Assembly: GCA_021796155.1 (NCBI GenBank)
Contig: JAJYOO010000027.1
Coordinates: 1-12,738 of the forward strand
Reading direction: 5' to 3'
Origin: Chloroflexota bacterium
Lineage (GTDB): Bacteria; Chloroflexota; Anaerolineae; Anaerolineales; Villigracilaceae
DNA: 12,738 nucleotides
Positions 1 to 5,768 of the stretch are shown piece by piece. Position numbers and translations under genes: made by a program. The notes beneath the pieces are model-generated. The model worked only from the letters and a program-made list of their open reading frames with translations, was not told the DNA's origin and did not search any database. Each line of letters begins with the position of its first letter. Position 1 is the first letter of the stretch.

Positions 1-47
1 AGGAAGCGTTGGACGCGTATACCAAAGCGGAAGAATTGCTCCGATAA
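1..47 (+). CDS. C-terminal tail of an unidentified protein (cut by window edge)
   Basis: One frame is open from the left edge to a TAA at 45-47 and reads EALDAYTKAEELLR at its end. The fragment is helical, with an Ala/Glu/Leu pattern that would suit a helical repeat or a C-terminal helix, but fourteen residues are not enough to name a family. A perfect hairpin begins three bases after the stop, so this gene probably ends its transcript there or shares a leader with ndk. Confidence 0.5.
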   Translation, partial: EALDAYTKAEELLR

Positions 48-50
48 CGC

Positions 51-78
51 GTAGGGGCGGATGACCATCCGCCCCTAC
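51..78 (+). terminator. Perfect 12-bp hairpin between upstream gene and ndk
   Basis: The arms GTAGGGGCGGAT (51-62) and ATCCGCCCCTAC (67-78) are perfect reverse complements around a GACC loop. The stem is very GC-rich and is followed by TGTTTAATTT, which is only a weak U-tract. It may be an intrinsic terminator or a dispersed repeat hairpin of the GTAGGGGCG type. It lies 29 bases before the ndk start. Confidence 0.6.
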
Positions 79-106
79 TGTTTAATTTCATTTTCTGGAG
101 GAATTT

Positions 107-559
107 GTGGAACGAACGCTCGTACTTGTAACACCGGACGGCGTGCAGCGCGGCCTGATCGGTGAAGTGATTGCCCGCCTCGAACGCCGCGGACTTCGAT
201 TGGTCGCGGCCAAATTTATGAACGTCAGCAAACAATTGGCCGAGACGCATTATGCAATCCATAAAGGCAAGCCGTTTTATGATGGTTTGATTTCATACAT
301 TACGTCCGCGCCGGTGATGGCGATGGTGTGGGAGGGACCCAATGCAGTCGCCGCGGTCCGACAGACGATGGGCGCCACGCGTCCGACCGAAGCCGCGCCG
401 GGCACGCTTCGACATGACTTTGCCCTCGAAGTGGGGCGCAACCTGACTCATGCGTCCGATGAACCAGCTAATGGCGAGAAGGAAGTCGCGCTGTGGTTCA
501 AGAAGGAAGAACTGGTTGACTGGAAGCGCGAAAATGATAAATGGATTTTTGAGAAGTAG
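107..559 (+). CDS. ndk: Nucleoside diphosphate kinase, active-site Lys replaced by Thr
   Basis: The cytoplasmic enzyme moves the gamma-phosphate of ATP to other (d)NDPs through a phosphohistidine. At 150 aa it has the normal family length. The start is GTG at 107, with a GGAGG Shine-Dalgarno at 97-101. The catalytic histidine is H115 in NLTHASD. Mapping on the human enzyme with a constant offset of three finds Y49, R85, T91, R102, N112 and H115 all conserved. The one exception is the phosphate-binding lysine of the usual KPDGVQRG motif, which is threonine here (T9, codon ACA). ACA differs from AAA by one base, so a sequence error is possible. The usual GTIRGDF loop reads GTLRHDF. The gene is convergent with add. 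Confidence 0.93.
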   Translation: MERTLVLVTPDGVQRGLIGEVIARLERRGLRLVAAKFMNVSKQLAETHYAIHKGKPFYDGLISYITSAPVMAMVWEGPNAVAAVRQTMGATRPTEAAPGTLRHDFALEVGRNLTHASDEPANGEKEVALWFKKEELVDWKRENDKWIFEK

Positions 560-589
560 AGAATAGTGAGTAGAGAGTAGTGAATAGTC
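555..589. repeat. Heptanucleotide tandem array, five units
   Basis: Five consecutive 7-mers run from the last codons of ndk into the spacer: AGTAGAG, AATAGTG, AGTAGAG, AGTAGTG, AATAGTC. The consensus is ARTAGWG and every unit keeps TAG at the same phase. The first unit contains the ndk stop codon. No function is evident. It resembles the short tandemly repeated heptanucleotides known from filamentous cyanobacteria. Confidence 0.75.
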
Positions 590-591
590 AA

Positions 592-617
592 CATCCCGCA
601 GAAATTTCTGCGGGATG
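592..617. terminator. Bidirectional terminator, ndk / add
   Basis: This is a perfect 26-base palindrome, CATCCCGCAGAAA followed by its complement. It would fold as a 10-bp GC-rich stem with an AAATTT loop. On the plus strand it is followed by CTTGTTTT, a fair U-tract, so it mainly terminates ndk. It sits between two convergent genes, 33 bases after the ndk stop and 8 bases beyond the add stop, and could serve both. Confidence 0.85.
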
Positions 618-624
618 CTTGTTT

Positions 625-1641
625 TCATTCAAACCATACGGTATCTTTTTGAAACGCTGACATCATCCTTTGCTTTTTCTCTTCTGGCATCCAAGACATC
701 ATGATCGTTCCTAAAATCAAATCTTTTATCTCGGCTCGCGTGAAGCCTTTTTTCTCCACTAATAACATGTATTCTTCTGCCAGCGAATTTCCAAACATCT
801 TTGGATCGTCCGTATTGATGCTTATAAACATTCCGCACTCGAAATATCGCCGCACAGGATGTTTTTCGTATGATTCAACCACTCCCGTTTTTACATTTGA
901 CAACGGACACATCTCAATCGGAATCTTGTGCTCGACGAGGTAATCAATCAACGCAGAATCTTCTTCAGCTCTTGTTCCGTGGCCGATTCGATCTATTTCG
1001 AGATTGCGGATCGCTCCCCAAATGCTTTCCGGGCCCGCGGCCTCGCCTGCATGCGCGCTCGTATGAAATCCAAGTTGACGCGCTTTCGCAAACACGGACT
1101 CGAACGGCTCTGGCGGAAAATCGTGTTCTGCGCCTCCGATCCCCACGCCGATGACTCCCAACTGTTTGACTTCATTGATTTCTGCCAGCGTGATTTCTGC
1201 TCGTTCGGGTCCAAAGTTGCGCACCAAATCTGCAACCAGCGCAATTTCGATTTCTTTGACGCGGTCAAGCCCTTTGCGGATTGATTCGGTCAGTCGTCTT
1301 GCTTTCAATCCTTGACGCATAAAATCAGGCGGCGAGAAGAACATTTCCGCGTAACGGATGTTTTGACTCGCCAAATCGCGTGCGACCGCTTCGGCGATAA
1401 AAGTGAAATCTTCGTATTCGCGCAGAAATTGATTCTTCCAAACCCACGCCTCGATGAAATGCGGAAAATCCTTATATTCAAATTTTCGCTTGAGCATTTC
1501 CGTGTTTGGCACGGACTTGTCCCCGCCGTATTTTTGGACAAGTTTCCAGAGCGCATCGTAAGGTATCGCACCTTCAAGATGCAAATGCAATTCGGTCTTG
1601 GGAAGTTTTTCAAACCAGGTTCGTTCTGATGGTTGGTTCAT
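625..1641 (-). CDS. add: Adenosine deaminase (ADA family)
   Basis: This zinc hydrolase deaminates adenosine or deoxyadenosine to inosine or deoxyinosine in purine salvage. At 338 aa it matches the bacterial family. Expected elements appear in order: ELHLHLEG with metal ligands H19 and H21, the substrate-binding GIGGAEHD (167-174), HAGE with ligand H197 and catalytic E200, GHGTR with H221, and SINTDDP with ligand D278. Substrate could be adenosine, adenine or aminodeoxyfutalosine; the motifs do not separate these firmly. The ATG at 1641 is the only reasonable start before the HLHLEG motif, but it has no clear Shine-Dalgarno. The membrane-protein gene ends 11 bases upstream, so translation may depend on read-through. 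A degraded second copy of this start lies about 550 bp upstream. Confidence 0.92.
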   Translation of the reverse strand: MNQPSERTWFEKLPKTELHLHLEGAIPYDALWKLVQKYGGDKSVPNTEMLKRKFEYKDFPHFIEAWVWKNQFLREYEDFTFIAEAVARDLASQNIRYAEMFFSPPDFMRQGLKARRLTESIRKGLDRVKEIEIALVADLVRNFGPERAEITLAEINEVKQLGVIGVGIGGAEHDFPPEPFESVFAKARQLGFHTSAHAGEAAGPESIWGAIRNLEIDRIGHGTRAEEDSALIDYLVEHKIPIEMCPLSNVKTGVVESYEKHPVRRYFECGMFISINTDDPKMFGNSLAEEYMLLVEKKGFTRAEIKDLILGTIMMSWMPEEKKQRMMSAFQKDTVWFE

Positions 1642-1652
1642 AGCGGGGGTAT

Positions 1653-2102
1653 CTATAATTCCTTTCCCTTTCCTTTTGGAAAAACAAGCTCAAATAATCC
1701 CATTATTGCAATGAAGCTTCCTGAATAAAAAAAGTATGATCGAGAGTTTATCAAAATGTTATTCAATTGAGCAGGCAAAGGCAAACAACAAAATGTAGGC
1801 GTGTAATAAAGAACGGGATAAGCCAAAACGAATGATCCGGTCAACAGAAAGATCAATGCGATCCAGACATTTCGAGACGCCCGGTTGAGTACAAACCAAA
1901 ATAAAAATAATGTAACAGCTGCCAATAATAAGACAGCCAGGTAATTAAAAGCATAATGCCAAAAGACGAAAAGGGAAAGGGGAAGTGCTTCAATACTGAG
2001 TTGCCTGATTGTCGTTAGAGCATCGAATCCCAAAGCTATACCCAGAACAACAATTAATCCAGCGACCGAAAGAACCCCATAGTAATTATATTTTTGATTC
2101 AT
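1653..2102 (-). CDS. Four-helix membrane protein of unknown function
   Basis: I do not recognise a family. The protein is about 149 aa and has four hydrophobic stretches: the N-terminal GVLSVAGLIVVLGIALGF, then YLAVLLLAAVTLFLFWFVL, then VWIALIFLLTGSFVLAYPVL, and a C-terminal SYFFYSGSFIAIMGLFELVF. A short CCLP motif follows helix three. It ends in a basic tail, KGKGK. An upstream in-frame ATG exists at 2111, but the one at 2102 has AAAGGA eight bases before it and is preferred. The sequence is clearly AT-rich against the neighbouring housekeeping genes, which together with the add-start relic just upstream suggests later acquisition. Confidence 0.7.
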   Translation of the reverse strand: MNQKYNYYGVLSVAGLIVVLGIALGFDALTTIRQLSIEALPLSLFVFWHYAFNYLAVLLLAAVTLFLFWFVLNRASRNVWIALIFLLTGSFVLAYPVLYYTPTFCCLPLPAQLNNILINSRSYFFYSGSFIAIMGLFELVFPKGKGKEL

Positions 2103-2160
2103 TGCAATCATCCTTTTGCCCGCAGAACATTTTTTGATTTGACGCTCGAAAGGGATATAA

Positions 2161-2199
2161 GTTACTCAAACCAGGTTTGTTTTGAGGATTAATTCATAG
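2161..2199 (-). pseudogene. Decayed duplicate of the add 5' end
   Basis: Bases 2166-2199 match 1610-1643, the start of add, at 28 of 34 positions without gaps; the match fades within a few bases on either side. Read on the minus strand it gives M-N-stop-S-S-K-Q-T-W-F-E-stop against the true M-N-Q-P-S-E-R-T-W-F-E-K. ATG and TWFE are kept while CAA and AAA have become TAA stops. It is not translatable. It probably marks a duplication or insertion that separated the original add start from its body. Confidence 0.6.
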
Positions 2200-2258
2200 G
2201 AATGAAGTTTCTTTATAGACGTTCCACTTGCCTTGCTGTAGTAGGTGATACTTTGTGA

Positions 2259-3080
2259 TCAATGGCCTAAACAAAGAAGCGCACGGAATCCACAGTCATT
2301 GAGTCTTCCACGTGGCGGATGACATCCACGGTCATTTGCACGCAAATGATCTGGATTATTGATATTCCACGCCCCTCCCTTGATGACCCGATGTGTATAC
2401 CCGTTGACATCAATATTTTCCTTGTTCCAGCTTGTCAAACACCATTCCCAAACATTGCCGATCATATCCATTACTTCGTAAACGCTTTTCCCTTTAGAAT
2501 ATTTTTCTACGTTGCTTGGTTGCCCAATGTTACCGCCATAGTTTACAAATATCTCGTTTAACTTGTCGCCCCATGGATAACACCATCCAGTATCACCGAG
2601 TGCTGCCCGTTGCCATTCCTGTTCCGTTGGAAGCCGAATGTTACATGTAGACATATTGTGAATATTTAAATGTTTTTCGTGCTGTAAATTGCTTTTCAAT
2701 TCGGCTGAAAGCCAAAAACAAAATGCCATACTATCAAACCAACTAATACGAGTGCGAGGCAAATTAGAACCCTCGAACGCAGTAGGTTTCGGATTTTTAT
2801 GATCTTTTCGCCATTGTAGTGCTTCGGAAGAAAATTCCCACCACTCTATATTGGAGAAGCCATTTGGATTCTTGAGAAATCTTTCATATTGGGCATTTGT
2901 AATGGGATATTTGGCAATTGCGAAGTCGCTAACATGGAAAGTTCCACCTGTTGTACCCCCATCCTGAATGGCATTTTCTACGATTACATTACCACCTCTT
3001 ACATAACACCATTCGAACGGTGGGTAAAGTATGGCCTCAGTGGTCTTTGACAAAGACTCGAGTTGTGAGAAATCTTGCAT
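2259..3080 (-). CDS. SUMF1/FGE-fold (formylglycine-generating enzyme-like) protein
   Basis: At 273 aa this is one stand-alone SUMF1-type domain, a C-type-lectin-like fold. Signature blocks run in order: YPITNAQYERFL (59-70), ISWFDSMAFCFWLSAEL (112-128), RLPTEQEWQRAA (149-160), YPWGD (168-172), IGNVWEWC (207-214), VIKGGAWN (232-239) and a final GFR (264-266). The catalytic cysteine pair that true FGEs carry after the GG(S/A) motif is absent; that stretch reads NINNPDHLRANDRG. Sulfatase activation is therefore unlikely, and it has no EgtB-like DinB domain. No signal peptide is seen. The gene is AT-richer than its neighbours. The ATG at 3080 has only a weak AGG upstream. Function unknown; a binding or effector role is possible. 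Confidence 0.85.
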   Translation of the reverse strand: MQDFSQLESLSKTTEAILYPPFEWCYVRGGNVIVENAIQDGGTTGGTFHVSDFAIAKYPITNAQYERFLKNPNGFSNIEWWEFSSEALQWRKDHKNPKPTAFEGSNLPRTRISWFDSMAFCFWLSAELKSNLQHEKHLNIHNMSTCNIRLPTEQEWQRAALGDTGWCYPWGDKLNEIFVNYGGNIGQPSNVEKYSKGKSVYEVMDMIGNVWEWCLTSWNKENIDVNGYTHRVIKGGAWNINNPDHLRANDRGCHPPRGRLNDCGFRALLCLGH

Positions 3081-3127
3081 AGAATGTACCTGTAGCCCAA
3101 CTCAAGTTCCAACAAACGAGTATTAAT

Positions 3128-3472
3128 TCACTGCACCCTCAACAATACCTTTCCGTCCTGCCATAATTCTTCAAGATCATAATAATCGCGCTGGTCGGGC
3201 GAGAAGAGATGCACGACTACATCGCCGTAATCCACAATAATCCAGCCTTCGCGCGCCTCGCCTTGTTTGCGACCCTTTTTGCGGTGTTTCGTCCTGACGG
3301 ATTCAAGCGTGGCATCCGCCAGCGCGTCCAACATGCGGTCGCTGGTTCCGGTGCAAAGCACAAAGTAATCTGTAAACGATGCAATCTCTTTGATGTCGAG
3401 CAATAAAATGTCCTCGCCTTTTTTATCTTCGAGCGAGTCTACGATGGTATGTGCAAGTTCGAGTGCGTCCAG
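3128..3472 (-). CDS. rsfS: Ribosomal silencing factor RsfS (Iojap/YbeB), probable CTG start
   Basis: RsfS binds ribosomal protein L14 on the 50S subunit and blocks subunit joining in starvation. The core ASFTDYFVLCTGTSDRMLDA and the later GWIIVDYGDVVVHLFSPDQR are diagnostic. Homology continues upstream of the first conventional start (TTG at 3403) as DALELAHTIVDSLEDKKGED, the usual RsfS N-terminal helix. The only usable codon for the full 114-aa protein is CTG at 3472, with GAGGTGA directly upstream as a strong Shine-Dalgarno. Two codons further up in the same frame is TGA, and one codon beyond that an ATG overlapping the thpR stop, so the ancestral start may have been that ATG. It is last in the receiver-thpR-rsfS operon. 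Confidence 0.88.
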   Translation of the reverse strand: MDALELAHTIVDSLEDKKGEDILLLDIKEIASFTDYFVLCTGTSDRMLDALADATLESVRTKHRKKGRKQGEAREGWIIVDYGDVVVHLFSPDQRDYYDLEELWQDGKVLLRVQ

Positions 3473-3480
3473 AAATCACC

Positions 3481-4065
3481 TCATGAATGGTTGAGTGGTG
3501 CGGAAAAAAGTTTTGTATAAACCGACCCGGTTGGCTGCAAATCGCTTTTGAATAAATGGACGGCGTTGATGTGAGCCGTTCCGAGTTTCCCGACTTTGGT
3601 TGCTTCGAGCGCGGCGCGGATTTTTTGAACGTCGGACGAAGAGGCATTTTGCCGGACGCGGCCAATCGTCAAATGCGGAGAGAAGCCGCGTTCTTCGGAT
3701 TCGTATCCGAGACGCGCCGCGCCGGTCTCGATGGAATGCTGCAGCGACGCGAGCGCGGCTGGGGCGTTGAGTCCAACCCAGATAACGCGCGGCCGCCTCG
3801 AGTTCGGGAATGAGCCGATGCCCTCCACGTCAACGTCGAAGGCTGAATATTGCGCGGCTTCCGTTGCCAGCATTTGCTTGATCAAATCCAAATTGGCTGG
3901 CGAAACGTCGCCGAGAAACTTTAACGTCAAATGGATGTTATGAGTCGGAACCCAGCGCACCAAATCGTCCCCAAGTGTTTTACGCAGATCGGAGGTTGCT
4001 TTTTGAATCGCATCCTGAAGCGAGCCAGGAAATTCAGACGCAAGAAACGCGCGCAGAAGAGTCAT
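3481..4065 (-). CDS. thpR: RNA 2',3'-cyclic phosphodiesterase (LigT/2H family)
   Basis: The protein is 194 aa, normal for ThpR. It has two HxTx motifs, HLTL at 45-48 and HLTI at 131-134, which supply the two catalytic histidines and threonines of the 2H phosphoesterase fold. The N-terminus MTLLRAFLASEFP is typical of the family. It opens 2',3'-cyclic phosphate ends of RNA to 2'-phosphates. Its ATG overlaps the stop of the response regulator (ATGA), which implies translational coupling. Its own TGA is part of another ATGA just ahead of rsfS. Confidence 0.93.
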   Translation of the reverse strand: MTLLRAFLASEFPGSLQDAIQKATSDLRKTLGDDLVRWVPTHNIHLTLKFLGDVSPANLDLIKQMLATEAAQYSAFDVDVEGIGSFPNSRRPRVIWVGLNAPAALASLQHSIETGAARLGYESEERGFSPHLTIGRVRQNASSSDVQKIRAALEATKVGKLGTAHINAVHLFKSDLQPTGSVYTKLFSAPLNHS

Positions 4066-4451
4066 CCCGATGATGCGCCCTGCATGACGCTGTCCACTGC
4101 ATTTTTTAAATCAATGTAGCCGACGGGTTTGGTGAGATACGCCGAAGCACCCGCGTCCAAACCGGTGCGGACGTCGGACGGCATACTTTTGGCCGAAACA
4201 ACGATGACGGGGATGGATGCCAGCGCCGGTTCGCGGCGCATGAAACGCAAGACTTCAATCCCTGAAACGTCGGGCATCATGATGTCGAGGATGATCACGT
4301 CCGGTTTTTCCTGCTGGATCAAATTCATCGCAGGCGTGCTGGAATAACTTTTGAGCACGCGAAAGCCATTGACGCGCATCATCTCCGCAAACAGTTCGGC
4401 GGCGTCCGGTTCGTCCTCGATAATCATGACAGTTTTTTGTGCAGGTGACAT
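4062..4451 (-). CDS. Stand-alone response-regulator receiver (CheY-like)
   Basis: This 129-aa protein is only a receiver domain, with no DNA-binding or enzyme output. The acidic pocket is E12/D13 in IIEDEPD, the phospho-acceptor is D56 in VIILDIMMP, S86 in VVSAKS takes the conserved Thr/Ser position, and K108 is in YLTKPV. It may act by protein-protein contact with a kinase or target encoded elsewhere; no histidine kinase is in the window. It is first in an operon with thpR and rsfS, and its stop overlaps the thpR start by four bases. The ATG at 4451 has AAGG six bases upstream. Confidence 0.92.
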   Translation of the reverse strand: MSPAQKTVMIIEDEPDAAELFAEMMRVNGFRVLKSYSSTPAMNLIQQEKPDVIILDIMMPDVSGIEVLRFMRREPALASIPVIVVSAKSMPSDVRTGLDAGASAYLTKPVGYIDLKNAVDSVMQGASSG

Positions 4452-4468
4452 TGTTTACCTTGCAATCA

Positions 4469-4497
4469 AAAATAGCACAAGACAGGCGAAAAGGCAA
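4469..4497 (-). promoter_or_regulatory. Probable sigma-70-type promoter of the receiver-thpR-rsfS operon
   Basis: On the minus strand TTGCCT (4492-4497) is separated by 17 bases from TATTTT (4469-4474), with an extended TG one base before the -10. The start codon is 18 bases beyond the -10. Spacing is ideal and the hexamers are fair matches. Confidence 0.5.
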
Positions 4498-4531
4498 GGG
4501 CAATGTAATTGAAATACTTTCTTTTTTTCCT

Positions 4532-4602
4532 GCTACGGATTACACTGATTTACACGGGTTTTCTATTCTTCTTTTTTCGCGCAATCCGCGTAAATCTGTA
4601 GC
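4532..4602. repeat. Imperfect inverted repeat element
   Basis: The left arm starts GCTACGGATTACACTGATTT (4532-4551) and continues to 4560. The right arm at 4582-4602, read in reverse complement, begins GCTACAGATTTACGCGGATT. The arms match apart from a seven- to eight-base gap and a few transitions, around a T-rich centre. It has the look of a dispersed intergenic repeat seen in many bacterial genomes. It occupies most of the spacer between two divergent genes and could affect their leaders. Confidence 0.55.
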
Positions 4603-4667
4603 AAAATTTTTTGTAGTAAGGATTCAGATTTTCCGGATGTCTGTGGATTGATTCAAATGGAGGAACG

Positions 4668-5180
4668 ATGACGGAACTGGAAGCCTTTCGCGCTGAAAAA
4701 GATGATTTCTTTGGACGCGATTCGCAAAGTCCGCTGACGCCAAAACAGAAGCGCGACTTTCATGGACTCAATTATTTTTCCGAAAACCCGAGCTTGCGAC
4801 TCGAACTGAAAGCGGAACCGTTTCTGAAGAAAGAACGCATCGAAATGCAGACTTCGACCGGCGATGTGCAAATTTATTTTCGCCACAGCCGAATCCGATT
4901 TCCGGTCGAGGGTCAGGACGCGGAGTTGACGATTTACGAAAGCCCGAACGGATTCTTTCTTCCGTTCGTTGACTCATTAGCTGGCAAAGAAACGTATCCC
5001 GCGGGCCGCTATCTCGAACCGGAAGAGTTACCTGGTGGTCGTTTTCTGGTTGACTTCAATATGGCGTATAACCCGTATTGCGCGTATAACGATCATTGGT
5101 CTTGTCCGCTGACGCCGTTTGAGAATCGACTCAAAGTTCCCATCCGCGCGGGCGAGAAAATATTTGACGCGGAGCATTAA
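4668..5180 (+). CDS. DUF1684 family protein
   Basis: The protein is 170 aa. The C-terminal half carries the family signature: KETYPAGRYLEPEEL (107-121), VDFNMAYNPYCAYNDHWSCP (128-147) and ENRLKVPIRAGEK (152-164). The N-terminus LEAFRAEKDDFFGRDSQSPL is also typical. No enzymatic role is established for the family to my knowledge. The conserved FN-AYNPYCAY-WSCP block suggests a ligand or metal site. There is no signal peptide or membrane segment. The start is secure: ATG at 4668 with GGAGG five bases upstream. It stands alone between a divergent operon and a terminator. Confidence 0.88.
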   Translation: MTELEAFRAEKDDFFGRDSQSPLTPKQKRDFHGLNYFSENPSLRLELKAEPFLKKERIEMQTSTGDVQIYFRHSRIRFPVEGQDAELTIYESPNGFFLPFVDSLAGKETYPAGRYLEPEELPGGRFLVDFNMAYNPYCAYNDHWSCPLTPFENRLKVPIRAGEKIFDAEH

Positions 5181-5218
5181 TTGACACAAATTGTCGCTTT
5201 GCAGGACTCGCGGAAAGA

Positions 5219-5288
5219 TTTAACACAGAGACGCAAAGCCGCAAAAGAAGACCCATAAATCCTGGCATCTTAGCGACTTTGCGTTAAA
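5219..5288. repeat. Degenerate inverted repeat of the TTTAAC...CGCAAAG type
   Basis: The left side begins TTTAACACAGAGACGCAAAG at 5219. The right side ends CTTTGCGTTAAA at 5277-5288. The outer TTTAAC and inner CGCAAAG words recur in inverted form. It looks like a decayed dispersed repeat. The rest of the spacer up to the terminator at 5370 holds nothing else I can identify. Confidence 0.45.
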
Positions 5289-5369
5289 AGATCGTTGTCG
5301 CAAAGTGCCCACTGTGGCGCTCGACGGGAGTGCTTCGCGAAGGACGCCGCCTGAGCAATCAATTAAATC

Positions 5370-5400
5370 AAAACAGCGAACCTTCAAAGTTCGCTGTTTT
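5370..5400. terminator. Bidirectional terminator, DUF1684 gene / anti-sigma gene
   Basis: AAAACAGCGAAC (5370-5381) and GTTCGCTGTTTT (5389-5400) form a perfect 12-bp stem with a seven-base loop. The stem carries A and T runs on its outer ends, so it works for transcripts from either side. It lies between convergent genes, four bases from the anti-sigma stop. Confidence 0.88.
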
Positions 5401-5404
5401 ATTA

Positions 5405-5698
5405 TTACTTCTCTTTTGCGTTTTTTTTCAGCACATCCAAAAGCGCTTCGTATTCGTCGCAGCAATCGGGGCAAATGTCTAGGTGTTCGCGTAGAAGCGG
5501 CATGATGCGCGCCGCGTTGCCGTCCCTCACTTCTTTTTCTACATATTCGTCCAACTGCTTGAAGACATCAGCGCATGTGCAGTCCGCGACGCGTGCTTTT
5601 TCAAGTTCACGGACGAAATCTTGAACGACCTCATTGCTGAGACTTTCGGATTTGCGAAAGCCACTGCGAACCCACTGAAAAAAAGCCTCTATGTTCAT
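5405..5698 (-). CDS. Small zinc-binding anti-sigma factor (soluble)
   Basis: The protein is 97 aa. It has the ZAS-type signature HxxxCxxC, read as H72-L-D-I-C76-P-D-C79, after the helix VFKQLDEYVEKEV and with C40 and C42 upstream as further possible ligands. Such domains clamp onto ECF sigma factors and often sense redox state through the zinc. There is no transmembrane helix, so it is cytoplasmic. It follows the sigma gene on the same strand after a 70-base gap, the usual arrangement of a sigma/anti-sigma pair. The start ATG at 5698 has AAGG nine bases upstream. Confidence 0.8.
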   Translation of the reverse strand: MNIEAFFQWVRSGFRKSESLSNEVVQDFVRELEKARVADCTCADVFKQLDEYVEKEVRDGNAARIMPLLREHLDICPDCCDEYEALLDVLKKNAKEK

Positions 5699-5768
5699 TC
5701 AAACAAACCTTCGCCTTTGACGTTTAGCCGAATATCAATCTTACATGTCATTTGTTACATTGTTTCTG

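Noticed and set aside
2112..2258. DGR template repeat next to the SUMF1 gene
   Set aside because: The spacer has no near-copy of the SUMF1 3' end; it holds only the add relic.
3476..3484. Selenocysteine at codon 3 of RsfS
   Set aside because: No obvious SECIS-like hairpin directly after the UGA, RsfS is not a selenoprotein family, and a CTG start with a good ribosome site explains the data.
4532..4602. Integron attC or transposon end
   Set aside because: The arms lack attC R-boxes, there is no target duplication and no recombinase nearby; a decayed dispersed repeat is simpler.
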